Positions 1 to 5,882 of a stretch of 6,581 bases of DNA are shown here, in pieces. Position numbers and translations under genes: made by a program. Position 1 is the stretch's first letter. Every line of letters begins with the position of its first letter. The notes beneath the pieces are model-generated. The model was not told the origin of the DNA and made no database searches. It was given only the letters and a program-made list of their open reading frames with translations. Source of the DNA: Bacillota bacterium (lineage in GTDB: Bacteria > Bacillota > Clostridia > Christensenellales > Aristaeellaceae); the NCBI GenBank assembly GCA_023460055.1, contig JAEWRJ010000196.1, forward strand, positions 1-6,581. The letters run 5' to 3'.

Positions 1-29
1 ACCAGGGCTAAGGCAAACAGTTTTTTCAT
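1..29 (-). CDS. Start of probable extracellular substrate-binding protein (partial)
   Basis: Only the first nine codons are in the window; they read MKKLFALAL followed by an incomplete valine codon. Two lysines followed by a hydrophobic run are typical of the n- and h-regions of a secretion (often lipoprotein) signal peptide. A near-perfect Shine-Dalgarno AAGGAGG at 37-43 sits 7 bases before the ATG, so the start is secure. The gene lies 49 bases downstream of the oppF-like gene on the same strand. From that position I infer it encodes the family 5 solute-binding protein of the transporter, which would capture the peptide or other ligand outside the membrane. The diagnostic part of the protein is missing, so another exported protein cannot be excluded. 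Confidence 0.6.
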
Positions 30-78
30 GGGTGCTCCTCCTTGTAATATGGTTCTATCTAACAGCGCATAGCGCGTA

Positions 79-1059
79 TTAGCCGTCAACATGAATGCAG
101 CGGACCTGATGGCCGTTTCCATGATCTTCCAGTGGCGGAAGGGCCTGGGCGCATTCCTTGGTCGCTTTGGGGCATCGGGTCCTGAAAGGACAGCCGGAAG
201 GTATTTTCAAAGGGCTTGGCACATCGCCGGAAAGGATGATCCGCCGCTGCGCCCGGGCACGCTTGGGATCGGGCTGCGGCACCGCTGACAGCAGGGATTG
301 GGTGTAGGGATGCAGCGGACGGCGGTAAAGCTCCCCCGCGTCAGCCAGTTCAACAATGTGGCCAAGGTACATCACGGCGATCCGGTTGGAGATATGCTTG
401 ACCACCGACAGATCATGGGCGATAAACAGGTAAGTCAGCTTCAGTTTCTGCTGCAGTTCCTCCAGCATGTTGATAACCTGCGCCTGAATGCTGACATCCA
501 GCGCGCTGACAGGTTCGTCGCATACGATAAATTCAGGATTGGATGCCAGGGCGCGCGCGATGCCGATACGCTGGCGCTGACCGCCTGAAAACTCATGAGC
601 GTAGCGCGTAGCCTGCTCACTGGAGAGGCCGACCAGGCTCAGCAGCTCATGCACCTTGTCCCTGCGCTCGGCTTTGTTTTTTGCCAGTCTGTGAATATCA
701 ATAGGCTCAGCGACAATATCGCCTACTGTCATGCGGGGATTCAAGGATGAATAAGGGTCTTGAAACACCATTTGGGCCCGCCGGCGAAAGTTCTGCATGG
801 AAGGGCCGGGCTTGACAGGCTCGCCGTCAAAGAGCACCTCCCCCGCTGTGGGTGTATACAGGTGCATCAGGCTGCGGCCGACAGTGGTCTTCCCGCAGCC
901 GCTCTCTCCCACCATGCCCAGGGTTTCTCCCTTGTCGATATGGAAGGAAACCCCGTCCACCGCTTTGAGCTGCGTGGACCTGAACAAGCCTGTGTTGATA
1001 GTGAAATACTGCTTAAGCCCCTTTACTTCAAGCAGAGGACGTTGATTTACTGCGCTCAT
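79..1059 (-). CDS. oppF: Oligopeptide/dipeptide ABC importer ATP-binding protein, OppF/DppF type
   Basis: This is a 326-residue cytoplasmic ATPase that should pair with the OppD-like subunit to drive import. All ABC motifs are present: Walker A GESGCGKT (51-58), Q-loop Q100 in VFQDP, signature FSGGQRQR (157-164), Walker B with D181-E182, D-loop SALD and switch histidine H215. The C-terminal oligopeptide/dipeptide domain (about 235-322) ends with cysteines C290, C296, C303 and C321, which match the 4Fe-4S-type cysteine set known in this subfamily. The reading frame stays open upstream to an ATG at 1140, but that would overlap oppD by 85 bases. I chose the ATG at 1059 because it forms an ATGA overlap with the oppD stop, has GGAGG 6 bases upstream, and gives a family-typical N-terminus (PLLEVKGLKQYF). 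The Opp/Dpp/App family is certain, but the substrate is not. Confidence 0.95.
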   Translation of the reverse strand: MSAVNQRPLLEVKGLKQYFTINTGLFRSTQLKAVDGVSFHIDKGETLGMVGESGCGKTTVGRSLMHLYTPTAGEVLFDGEPVKPGPSMQNFRRRAQMVFQDPYSSLNPRMTVGDIVAEPIDIHRLAKNKAERRDKVHELLSLVGLSSEQATRYAHEFSGGQRQRIGIARALASNPEFIVCDEPVSALDVSIQAQVINMLEELQQKLKLTYLFIAHDLSVVKHISNRIAVMYLGHIVELADAGELYRRPLHPYTQSLLSAVPQPDPKRARAQRRIILSGDVPSPLKIPSGCPFRTRCPKATKECAQALPPLEDHGNGHQVRCIHVDG

Positions 1060-2093
1060 GCTTTTCCTCCAAGCTTGATAATAGGCATCTGCCCGGGCAC
1101 ATCGATGATTTCCCTGGCGTTGCGTACATTCAGCCAGCACGCGGAAATATGCCTGTGAGGATCATTGATGGCGCATTCCTCGGGCCTTTGGGTCAGGCAG
1201 ATCTGCATGGCGCTGCCGCATCGGGGGGAGAACGGACAGCCAGGCGGTACAGCCAGCATATCCACCGGCGTCCCGCTGATTGGAACCAGCTTCTCGCTTC
1301 CGTCATCCTCCATCCGAGGCAGGGAACGCATCAGGCCTTTGGTGTACTCATGCGCGGGCTCGTAGAATATATCGTCAGCCTTGCCGCGCTCTACCAAGTG
1401 GCCGGCATACATCACGATAACTTCATCGCACATGCCCGCGACAACGCCCAAATCATGCGTAATCAGGATGATGGCCATGCCGAGCTTCTTTTGAAGTTCC
1501 GTCATCAGCTCCAGAATCTGCGCCTGAATCGTCACATCCAGGGCCGTTGTAGGCTCATCGGCAATCAATATGTCCGGCTCACACGCGAGGGCCATGGCGA
1601 TCATGACCCGCTGGCGCATGCCGCCTGACAGTTCAAATGCATACTGGCGCATGCGGCGCTCAGGCTCATTGATGCCTACCAGACTGAGCATCTCTATGGC
1701 CCTGGCCTGTGCTTGTTCCTTGTTTCGGTCGGTATGCAGCAGGATGGTTTCCACAAGCTGGTTTCCGATGGAAAAAGTAGGATTCAAAGATGTCATCGGA
1801 TCCTGAAAGATGATGGATATCTTGTTGCCCCGTATTTTTCGCATCTCATTCTCAGAGATGCCCACCAGTTCCTGCCCGCGGAATTTCACCGAACCCGATA
1901 CGATCCTGCCCGGGTGGGTCAGAATCTGCAGGATGGAATAGGCTGTGACTGACTTTCCCGATCCGCTCTCACCTACAATGCCCAGTACGGTCCCTTCATT
2001 CAGGGTGAAACTCACCCCATCCACTGCCTTGACCTCTCCCGAAGGGGTGAAAAAGGAGGTACGCAGATCAGTGACTTCCAATAGATTTGCCAT
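1056..2093 (-). CDS. oppD: Oligopeptide/dipeptide ABC importer ATP-binding protein, OppD/DppD type
   Basis: This is a 345-residue ATPase, partner of the OppF-like subunit at the inner face of the membrane. Walker A is GESGSGKS (41-48), the Q-loop is Q97 in IFQDP, the signature is LSGGMRQR (155-162), Walker B ends D179-E180, the D-loop is TALD (183-186) and the switch histidine is H213. Both ATPases of this system keep the catalytic glutamate and histidine, so both ATP sites look competent. The oligopeptide/dipeptide C-terminal region has CPFSPRC (286-292) plus C299 and C307, the cysteine arrangement associated with an iron-sulfur cluster in DppD-type proteins. The stop of oppC (TAA, 2103-2105) overlaps its AAGGAGG (2098-2104), which sits 4 bases from the ATG. 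The tail after the cysteine region is about 25 residues and its 3' end overlaps oppF by 4 bases. Confidence 0.95.
   Translation of the reverse strand: MANLLEVTDLRTSFFTPSGEVKAVDGVSFTLNEGTVLGIVGESGSGKSVTAYSILQILTHPGRIVSGSVKFRGQELVGISENEMRKIRGNKISIIFQDPMTSLNPTFSIGNQLVETILLHTDRNKEQAQARAIEMLSLVGINEPERRMRQYAFELSGGMRQRVMIAMALACEPDILIADEPTTALDVTIQAQILELMTELQKKLGMAIILITHDLGVVAGMCDEVIVMYAGHLVERGKADDIFYEPAHEYTKGLMRSLPRMEDDGSEKLVPISGTPVDMLAVPPGCPFSPRCGSAMQICLTQRPEECAINDPHRHISACWLNVRNAREIIDVPGQMPIIKLGGKA
1066..1070 (-). promoter_or_regulatory. Ribosome-binding site that fixes the oppF start
   Basis: The minus strand reads GGAGG here, 6 bases before the ATG at 1059-1057. It lies inside the last codons of oppD. 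Together with the ATGA stop/start overlap it suggests translational coupling, so OppD and OppF would be made in similar amounts. It argues against the longer open frame that begins at 1140. Confidence 0.85.
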
Positions 2094-2102
2094 AAGCCCT
2101 CC

Positions 2103-3152
2103 TTAATTGCGCAGCTTGGGGTCAAAGGCGTCGCGCAGGCCGTTTCCAAGCAGGTTAAATGACAAGACGATCAAAAAGATGGTAAGCGCCGGGAACAAAA
2201 GAAGGAAGGGATAACTAACCAGGCCATTTCTGGCGTCATTGGCCAGGGACCCCAATGAAGGCATGGGGATGGATACGCCCAATCCCAGGAAGGAGAGAAA
2301 ACTCTCGGTAAAAATGGCCGAAGGGATCTGCATGGCCGCTGTGATGATGATCACGCTGATGCAGTTTGGCAGGAGGTGCTTGATAATGATACGCCGCACG
2401 CCGGCCCCTGAGGCTCTGGCAGCGAGAACAAATTCCTGCTCCTTGATCGACAGCACCTGCCCTCGCACCTGCCTGGCCATACCCACCCAGTATAGAAGAC
2501 CGAACACGAGGAAGATGGAGATCATACCGGAGCCAAGGCGCAGCACAAGGTCGCTCTTTGATGTGGAAACAATATTTCCGATCGCTACCGACAGAAGGAT
2601 CACGATCAGCACATCTGGCAGGGAATAGATCAGATCGACAATGCGCATCATGATCAGATCTGTTCTGCCGCCGAAGTATCCGGAGATTGACCCGTAAAGG
2701 ATGCCGATGATCACAACAATGATGGAGGCGACCAAGCCTACGAGCAGCGAAATCCGGGTGCCGTAGATCACGCGGATGGCATAATCCCTTCCCAGGTGAT
2801 CCGTCCCCATGATGTGGGGAAACACCTTCTCGCCGCGCTCGATGCGTGCCTGCTCCTTGGCGGAATACTCAAAAGGCTCCAGGTACTGCGCGCTGACATC
2901 CTGTTTCGTATAAGTATAGGGATAGATCGCCGGCACGATAAATGCGATCAGGGCGATGAGCACGATGGTAAAAAAGCACGTCATAGCCAGCTTGTTGCGC
3001 CACAGCCGCCGCAGCGCGTCCCTGAAAAAGGACATGCCAGGCTTATCGATCTCCTGCTGGCGCTTCTGTTCCTCAGTCGCCGGCTCAAATAATTCGGGAT
3101 CAATTTGAAAGCTTAGAAATTTCTTTGTTGGAGCGGAAGTATTGTTCATCAC
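2103..3152 (-). CDS. oppC: Oligopeptide/dipeptide ABC importer permease, OppC/DppC type
   Basis: This is a 349-residue integral membrane protein, one half of the transport channel. The N-terminal cytoplasmic part (1-55) leads into a first membrane segment (about 56-77), matching the OppC N-terminal domain. An outer loop of about 40 residues follows, ending in the family hallmark HIMGTDHLGRD (113-123). Five more hydrophobic segments lie near 134-156, 172-194, 207-225, 264-281 and 313-335. The cytoplasmic EAA loop that docks onto the ATPases starts at EFVLAARASGAG (240-251). It follows oppB by 6 bases. The chosen start is GTG at 3152, immediately followed by an ATG; GAGG (3162-3165) is 9 bases from the GTG and 12 from the ATG, so GTG is slightly better placed. 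The difference is one residue. Confidence 0.94.
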   Translation of the reverse strand: MMNNTSAPTKKFLSFQIDPELFEPATEEQKRQQEIDKPGMSFFRDALRRLWRNKLAMTCFFTIVLIALIAFIVPAIYPYTYTKQDVSAQYLEPFEYSAKEQARIERGEKVFPHIMGTDHLGRDYAIRVIYGTRISLLVGLVASIIVVIIGILYGSISGYFGGRTDLIMMRIVDLIYSLPDVLIVILLSVAIGNIVSTSKSDLVLRLGSGMISIFLVFGLLYWVGMARQVRGQVLSIKEQEFVLAARASGAGVRRIIIKHLLPNCISVIIITAAMQIPSAIFTESFLSFLGLGVSIPMPSLGSLANDARNGLVSYPFLLLFPALTIFLIVLSFNLLGNGLRDAFDPKLRN

Positions 3153-3165
3153 TGTGTCTTACCTC
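3150..3165 (-). promoter_or_regulatory. oppC translation start region with tandem GTG-ATG
   Basis: On the minus strand GAGGT overlaps the end of oppB, and its TAA stop (3159-3161) falls between this weak Shine-Dalgarno and the start codons. GTG (3152-3150) and ATG (3149-3147) are adjacent and in the same frame. This is the weakest ribosome-binding site of the operon. Translation of oppC therefore probably relies on ribosomes finishing oppB, which would keep the two permeases balanced. Confidence 0.55.
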
Positions 3166-4085
3166 AAATCAATGCGTGGATCAAGTATTTTATACGCGAT
3201 ATCGCTGAGCAGGTTCATGGTGACGATCAGAACAGCCAGAAAAATAGTCACGCCCATGATCATCATATAGTCCGTGCGCAGCATTGCGTTGACAAACAGC
3301 CTGCCCAAACCCGGTACGGAGAATATGTTTTCAACCACCATAGATCCTGTCAGGATATAGGCCATCATAGGCCCGGCATAGGTAACAACAGGGCCCAAAG
3401 CGTTTTTTAAGGCATGCTTGAATATGACTTTCGTCCGGATCAGTCCCTTGGCTCGTGCGGTACGGATATAATCCTGCCCCAGCACATCAAGCATCGCGGA
3501 CCGCTCCAGCCTCGTGGTGTATGCCATGGGATACAGGGCCAGCGAGATGATGGGCAGTACCAAGCCCCCCGGCTGGGATCCCATCGTCGGAAACAGCTTC
3601 AGGCGCAAGGCAAAAATCAGCAGGAGCAGCGTGGCAACCACAAAAGAAGGCATGGAAACCAATGCTGTGGTCACGACCTGGATCACCTTGTCAGGCCACT
3701 TTCCGCGGGTCAATGCGGCAAGCGCGCCGAAAATGACCCCAAGAATAAGCGCCATCACCGCCGCTGTCAGTCCGATCTTTGCCGAGTAAGCGAAGCTGTC
3801 GCTGATGAGCTCCTGCACCGTTTTGCCTACCCAGGCGGTAGACAAGCCGAAATCAAATTGAAGCAGGTTGACAACATAATTATAAAACTGGACAATCACA
3901 GGCTTGTCAAAGCCATACTTCGCTTCCAGGGCGGCGATTGTGGCATTGCTACGGGCCTTTTCGCTGGAAAACGGGCTGGCCGGAATTGCGTGCATGATAA
4001 AAAAAGTCAGGGCGATCACGATAAATATCGTGAGGATAGCCATCCCTAACCTCTTGAGCAGATACCCCGAAAACCTTGACGACAT
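3159..4085 (-). CDS. oppB: Oligopeptide/dipeptide ABC importer permease, OppB/DppB type
   Basis: This is a 308-residue integral membrane protein, first gene of the operon and partner of the OppC-like permease. The start MSSRFSGYLLKRLGMAILTIF, with a first membrane segment at about 12-32, is typical of OppB/DppB. It is followed by an outer region (35-100) with the conserved KYGFDKPVIVQFYNYV stretch, then hydrophobic segments near 103-126, 135-160, 174-188, 232-252 and 274-294. The EAA coupling loop is DYIRTARAKGL (205-215) and the family C-terminal motif ends in LDPRIDLR. AGGAGGA (4090-4096) lies 4 bases before the ATG, so the start is well supported. A consensus promoter sits just upstream. 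Length and motifs are normal for the family. Confidence 0.95.
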   Translation of the reverse strand: MSSRFSGYLLKRLGMAILTIFIVIALTFFIMHAIPASPFSSEKARSNATIAALEAKYGFDKPVIVQFYNYVVNLLQFDFGLSTAWVGKTVQELISDSFAYSAKIGLTAAVMALILGVIFGALAALTRGKWPDKVIQVVTTALVSMPSFVVATLLLLIFALRLKLFPTMGSQPGGLVLPIISLALYPMAYTTRLERSAMLDVLGQDYIRTARAKGLIRTKVIFKHALKNALGPVVTYAGPMMAYILTGSMVVENIFSVPGLGRLFVNAMLRTDYMMIMGVTIFLAVLIVTMNLLSDIAYKILDPRIDLR

Positions 4086-4110
4086 TCCGTCCTCCTACAC
4101 TTCACTCGAT

Positions 4111-4152
4111 TGAATGATTATACTCCATCACCTTGCAATGTCAATGATAATA
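4111..4152 (-). repeat. Imperfect 12-base direct repeat overlapping the opp promoter
   Basis: The minus strand has TATTATCATTGA (4141-4152) and TATAATCATTCA (4111-4122), identical at 10 of 12 positions and exactly 30 bases apart, about three helical turns. The first copy runs into the -35 hexamer and the second includes the -10 hexamer. A protein binding both copies on one face of the helix could block RNA polymerase. This may also be chance similarity in AT-rich promoter DNA. Confidence 0.35.
4117..4144 (-). promoter_or_regulatory. Consensus sigma-A/sigma-70 promoter for the opp operon
   Basis: The minus strand reads TTGACA (4139-4144), a 16-base spacer, then TATAAT (4117-4122); both hexamers match consensus at every position. 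Transcription would start near 4110, giving a leader of only about 25 bases that contains the oppB ribosome-binding site. The sequence upstream (about 4190-4240) is AT-rich and could act as an UP element. There is no room for a riboswitch or long attenuator after this start. Such a strong core promoter would need a repressor if the operon is controlled. Confidence 0.85.
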
Positions 4153-4175
4153 TTGGGTAGGTTTAACGCCTTATT

Positions 4176-4189
4176 GCAGGTTAGCCTGC
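4176..4189. repeat. Short inverted repeat upstream of the opp promoter
   Basis: GCAGG and CCTGC, 5-base perfect arms, flank a 4-base centre (TTAG). The element lies about 32 bases upstream of the -35 box, which would suit an activator site or an upstream operator. It is GC-rich inside an AT-rich region. No T-run follows on either strand, so it is not a terminator. No known regulator site is recognised. Confidence 0.3.
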
Positions 4190-4194
4190 GCTTC

Positions 4195-4244
4195 TTGCAT
4201 TTTTGCGGTTCTTTTTTATTCGTTAAATTTAATACAAAATGCAA
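4195..4244. repeat. Inverted repeat TTGCATTTT / AAAATGCAA around an AT-rich spacer
   Basis: Perfect 9-base arms at 4195-4203 and 4236-4244 flank 32 AT-rich bases, which include the 10-base palindrome TTAAATTTAA (4223-4232). The right arm overlaps the T-rich tail after the DUF1846 terminator hairpin. It could be a second, looser fold behind that terminator or a pair of binding sites far upstream of the opp promoter. AT richness makes chance a real alternative. Confidence 0.3.
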
Positions 4245-4245
4245 A

Positions 4246-4266
4246 GGGCGGCAGAAACTGCCGCCC
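4246..4266 (-). terminator. Intrinsic terminator after the DUF1846 gene
   Basis: GGGCGGCAG and CTGCCGCCC form a perfect 9-base-pair, very GC-rich stem with a 3-base loop, 26 bases past the DUF1846 stop. On the minus strand the stem is preceded by an A-run and followed by TTTGCATTTTG, a moderate T-rich tail. The plus strand has GGG then TTTTT after the stem, so it could work in both directions. It separates the DUF1846 unit from the opp promoter and limits read-through into opp. Confidence 0.8.
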
Positions 4267-4292
4267 GGGTTTTTACTATTGATATATAAATA

Positions 4293-5774
4293 TTATTTGT
4301 GATACAGCTTTCTCGTCTGGTACTTGGGGTCACTGGTCAGGTTGACACCCAGCCGCCTGAAGATGTTCTCATCCACTGGGGAGAGAATCACGCTGGTATG
4401 CACTTCGCAGCCTTTCAAGCGGGGCAGCTGGCCCAGCGCCCGGGCAGCCATGGGGCTCTGGGCCGCCGTGATGGAAAGCGCCACCAGCACCTCATCCGAA
4501 TGCAGGCGCGGATTATGATTGCCCAGGTAATCAAGCTTCAGCCCCTGCACAGGCCCGATGACTTCGGGCGGGATCAACTTCTCCTCCTTGGGGATGCCGG
4601 CCAGTTTCTTGAGCGAATTGAGGATCAGGGCAGCTGACGCGCCAAGCAGAGATGATGTTTTGGCCGTGACAAGCTGTCCGTCATCAAGCAGGATAGCCGC
4701 TGCCGGCGCGCCTGTCGCGTCCGCGCGTTTTCGGGCAGCCGCGACCACCGGCCGCTCATCCTCTGTGATATTCAGCTTTTGCATCAATAAGCGCTGCTTA
4801 TCCACCATCTCCTCGCCGATATGATCTTTCCTGGCTTCGCACAGGGCGGTGAAATAGCGGCGGATGATCTCCTGACGGGCGGCGGACTGCACCGCCGCTT
4901 CGTCCGTGATGCACAGGCCCGCCATGTTGACACCCATGTCCGTGGGGGATTTGTAAGGGCTTTCCCCCCATATCTTCATAAAGATAGCGTTGAGCACCGG
5001 AAAGACCTCGATATCCCGGTTGTAGTTGACGGCGCTCTGCCCATAGGCCTCCAGGTGATAGGGGTCGATCATGTTCACATCATCCAGATCCACCGTAGCG
5101 GCTTCATAGGCAATGTTGACCGGGTGATTGAGCGGCAGGTTCCAGATGGGGAAGGTTTCAAACTTGGCGTAACCTGCCTGGATGCCTCGCTGGTGCTCCT
5201 GATACAGCTGCGACAGGCACACCGCCATCTTGCCTGAGCCCGGGCCGGGCGCGGTGACGACCACAAGGGGGCGCTCGGTCTGCACAAACTCATTCCTGCC
5301 GTAGCCCTTGTCTGAGACGATCAGGTTGACATCGCCGGGGTAGTTGGCGATGGGGTAATGCACCGCGGCCGGGATGCCCAGCGTGCGCAGCCTGCGCCGG
5401 AACTTGGCAGCATGGGGCTGCGACATATACTGCGTGATAACAACCGAACACTTATCCAGCCCGCATTCCCGGAATGCGTCGATCAGGCGCAAAACGTCAG
5501 CGTCATAGGTGATACCCAGATCGCCCCGCACCTTGTTCTTTTCGATGTCGTCGGCGTTGATCACCACGATCATCTCCGCCTGGTCCCTCAGTTCCATCAG
5601 CATCGCGATCTTGGAATCCGGCTGAAAGCCCGGCAGCACCCTGGCCGCGTGGTAATCATCAAACAGCTTGCCGCCAAACTCCAGGTACAGCTTGCCGCCG
5701 AAGTGCCTGATGCGTTCCAGTATCTTTTCCGACTGCATGCGCGTATATTTTTGATGGTCAAACCCCGTCTTCAT
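4293..5774 (-). CDS. DUF1846 / UPF0371 family protein, function unknown
   Basis: This is a 493-residue, probably cytoplasmic protein with no signal peptide or membrane segment. It matches my memory of the UPF0371 (DUF1846) family throughout: the MKTGFDHQKY start, GGKLYLEFGGKLFDDYHAARVLPGF near 26-50, VVINADDIEKNK at 70-81, TAPGPGSGKMAVCLSQLYQ at 174-192, and NHNPRLHSDEVLVALSI at 419-435. The length is usual for the family, whose biochemical role is not established. GPGSGK resembles a nucleotide-binding loop, but the position five before the GK glycine is proline and the residue after lysine is methionine, so it is not a canonical Walker A. An in-frame ATG at 5801 exists, but it lies 7 bases past a hairpin with no ribosome-binding site. 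I chose the ATG at 5774, which has GAGGAGG 5 bases upstream. A strong terminator follows. Confidence 0.9.
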   Translation of the reverse strand: MKTGFDHQKYTRMQSEKILERIRHFGGKLYLEFGGKLFDDYHAARVLPGFQPDSKIAMLMELRDQAEMIVVINADDIEKNKVRGDLGITYDADVLRLIDAFRECGLDKCSVVITQYMSQPHAAKFRRRLRTLGIPAAVHYPIANYPGDVNLIVSDKGYGRNEFVQTERPLVVVTAPGPGSGKMAVCLSQLYQEHQRGIQAGYAKFETFPIWNLPLNHPVNIAYEAATVDLDDVNMIDPYHLEAYGQSAVNYNRDIEVFPVLNAIFMKIWGESPYKSPTDMGVNMAGLCITDEAAVQSAARQEIIRRYFTALCEARKDHIGEEMVDKQRLLMQKLNITEDERPVVAAARKRADATGAPAAAILLDDGQLVTAKTSSLLGASAALILNSLKKLAGIPKEEKLIPPEVIGPVQGLKLDYLGNHNPRLHSDEVLVALSITAAQSPMAARALGQLPRLKGCEVHTSVILSPVDENIFRRLGVNLTSDPKYQTRKLYHK

Positions 5775-5779
5775 TCCTG

Positions 5780-5786
5780 CCTCCTC
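5780..5786 (-). promoter_or_regulatory. Ribosome-binding site that fixes the DUF1846 start
   Basis: The minus strand reads GAGGAGG, 5 bases before the ATG at 5774-5772. The earlier in-frame ATG at 5801-5799 has no purine-rich site and sits against the hairpin at 5808-5828. The site therefore supports the 493-residue form, which begins with the family-typical N-terminus. Confidence 0.8.
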
Positions 5787-5807
5787 ATGCCTCTTCTTCA
5801 TACCAAA

Positions 5808-5828
5808 GGCGATGGGAGTGCCATCGCC
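5808..5828 (-). terminator. Hairpin between the acetyltransferase and DUF1846 genes, possible weak terminator
   Basis: GGCGATGG and CCATCGCC form a perfect 8-base-pair stem with a 5-base loop, 54 bases past the acetyltransferase stop. On the minus strand it is followed by TTTGGTAT, a poor T-tract, and preceded by an A/T-rich stretch that includes TTTTTAAC. It may be a weak terminator that allows read-through, an RNA-stabilising or processing element, or a 5' leader structure of DUF1846. Efficiency cannot be judged from sequence alone. Confidence 0.5.
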
Positions 5829-5849
5829 GTTAAAAACAAATTCCTGTCT

Positions 5850-5878
5850 ATTCTACATAAGGATGAGAGGATGCGCAA
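5850..5878 (-). promoter_or_regulatory. Possible promoter for the DUF1846 gene
   Basis: The minus strand has TTGCGC (5873-5878), 17 bases, then TAGAAT (5850-5855). The -10 matches consensus at 5 of 6 positions and the -35 at only 3 of 6. A start near 5843 would put the 5808-5828 hairpin in the leader of DUF1846. The -35 lies just past the acetyltransferase stop. DUF1846 may instead be expressed by read-through from upstream. Confidence 0.3.
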
Positions 5879-5882
5879 GGCA

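Noticed and set aside
65..75. GCGC-ATA-GCGC hairpin just after the oppF stop
   Set aside because: The stem is only 4 base pairs with no T-run on the minus strand, so it is too weak to call a terminator between oppF and the next gene.
1060..1140. N-terminal extension of oppF to an upstream ATG at 1140
   Set aside because: It would overlap oppD by 85 bases, has no Shine-Dalgarno, and adds residues unlike the family. The ATGA junction at 1056-1059 explains the start.
3414..4049. 211-residue plus-strand open frame opposite oppB
   Set aside because: It is a shadow of oppB: rich in Arg, His and Gln as expected of the antisense of a membrane protein gene, with no ribosome-binding site and no recognisable domain.
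4114..4302. 62-residue plus-strand open frame in the intergenic region
   Set aside because: It has no ribosome-binding site, runs through the opp promoter and the terminator hairpin, overlaps the DUF1846 3' end, and its hydrophobic, Phe/Leu-rich composition follows from AT-rich DNA.
5775..5801. Nine-codon N-terminal extension of DUF1846 to the ATG at 5801
   Set aside because: There is no ribosome-binding site and the start would sit against a hairpin. The ATG at 5774 has a strong GAGGAGG and the family-typical N-terminus.
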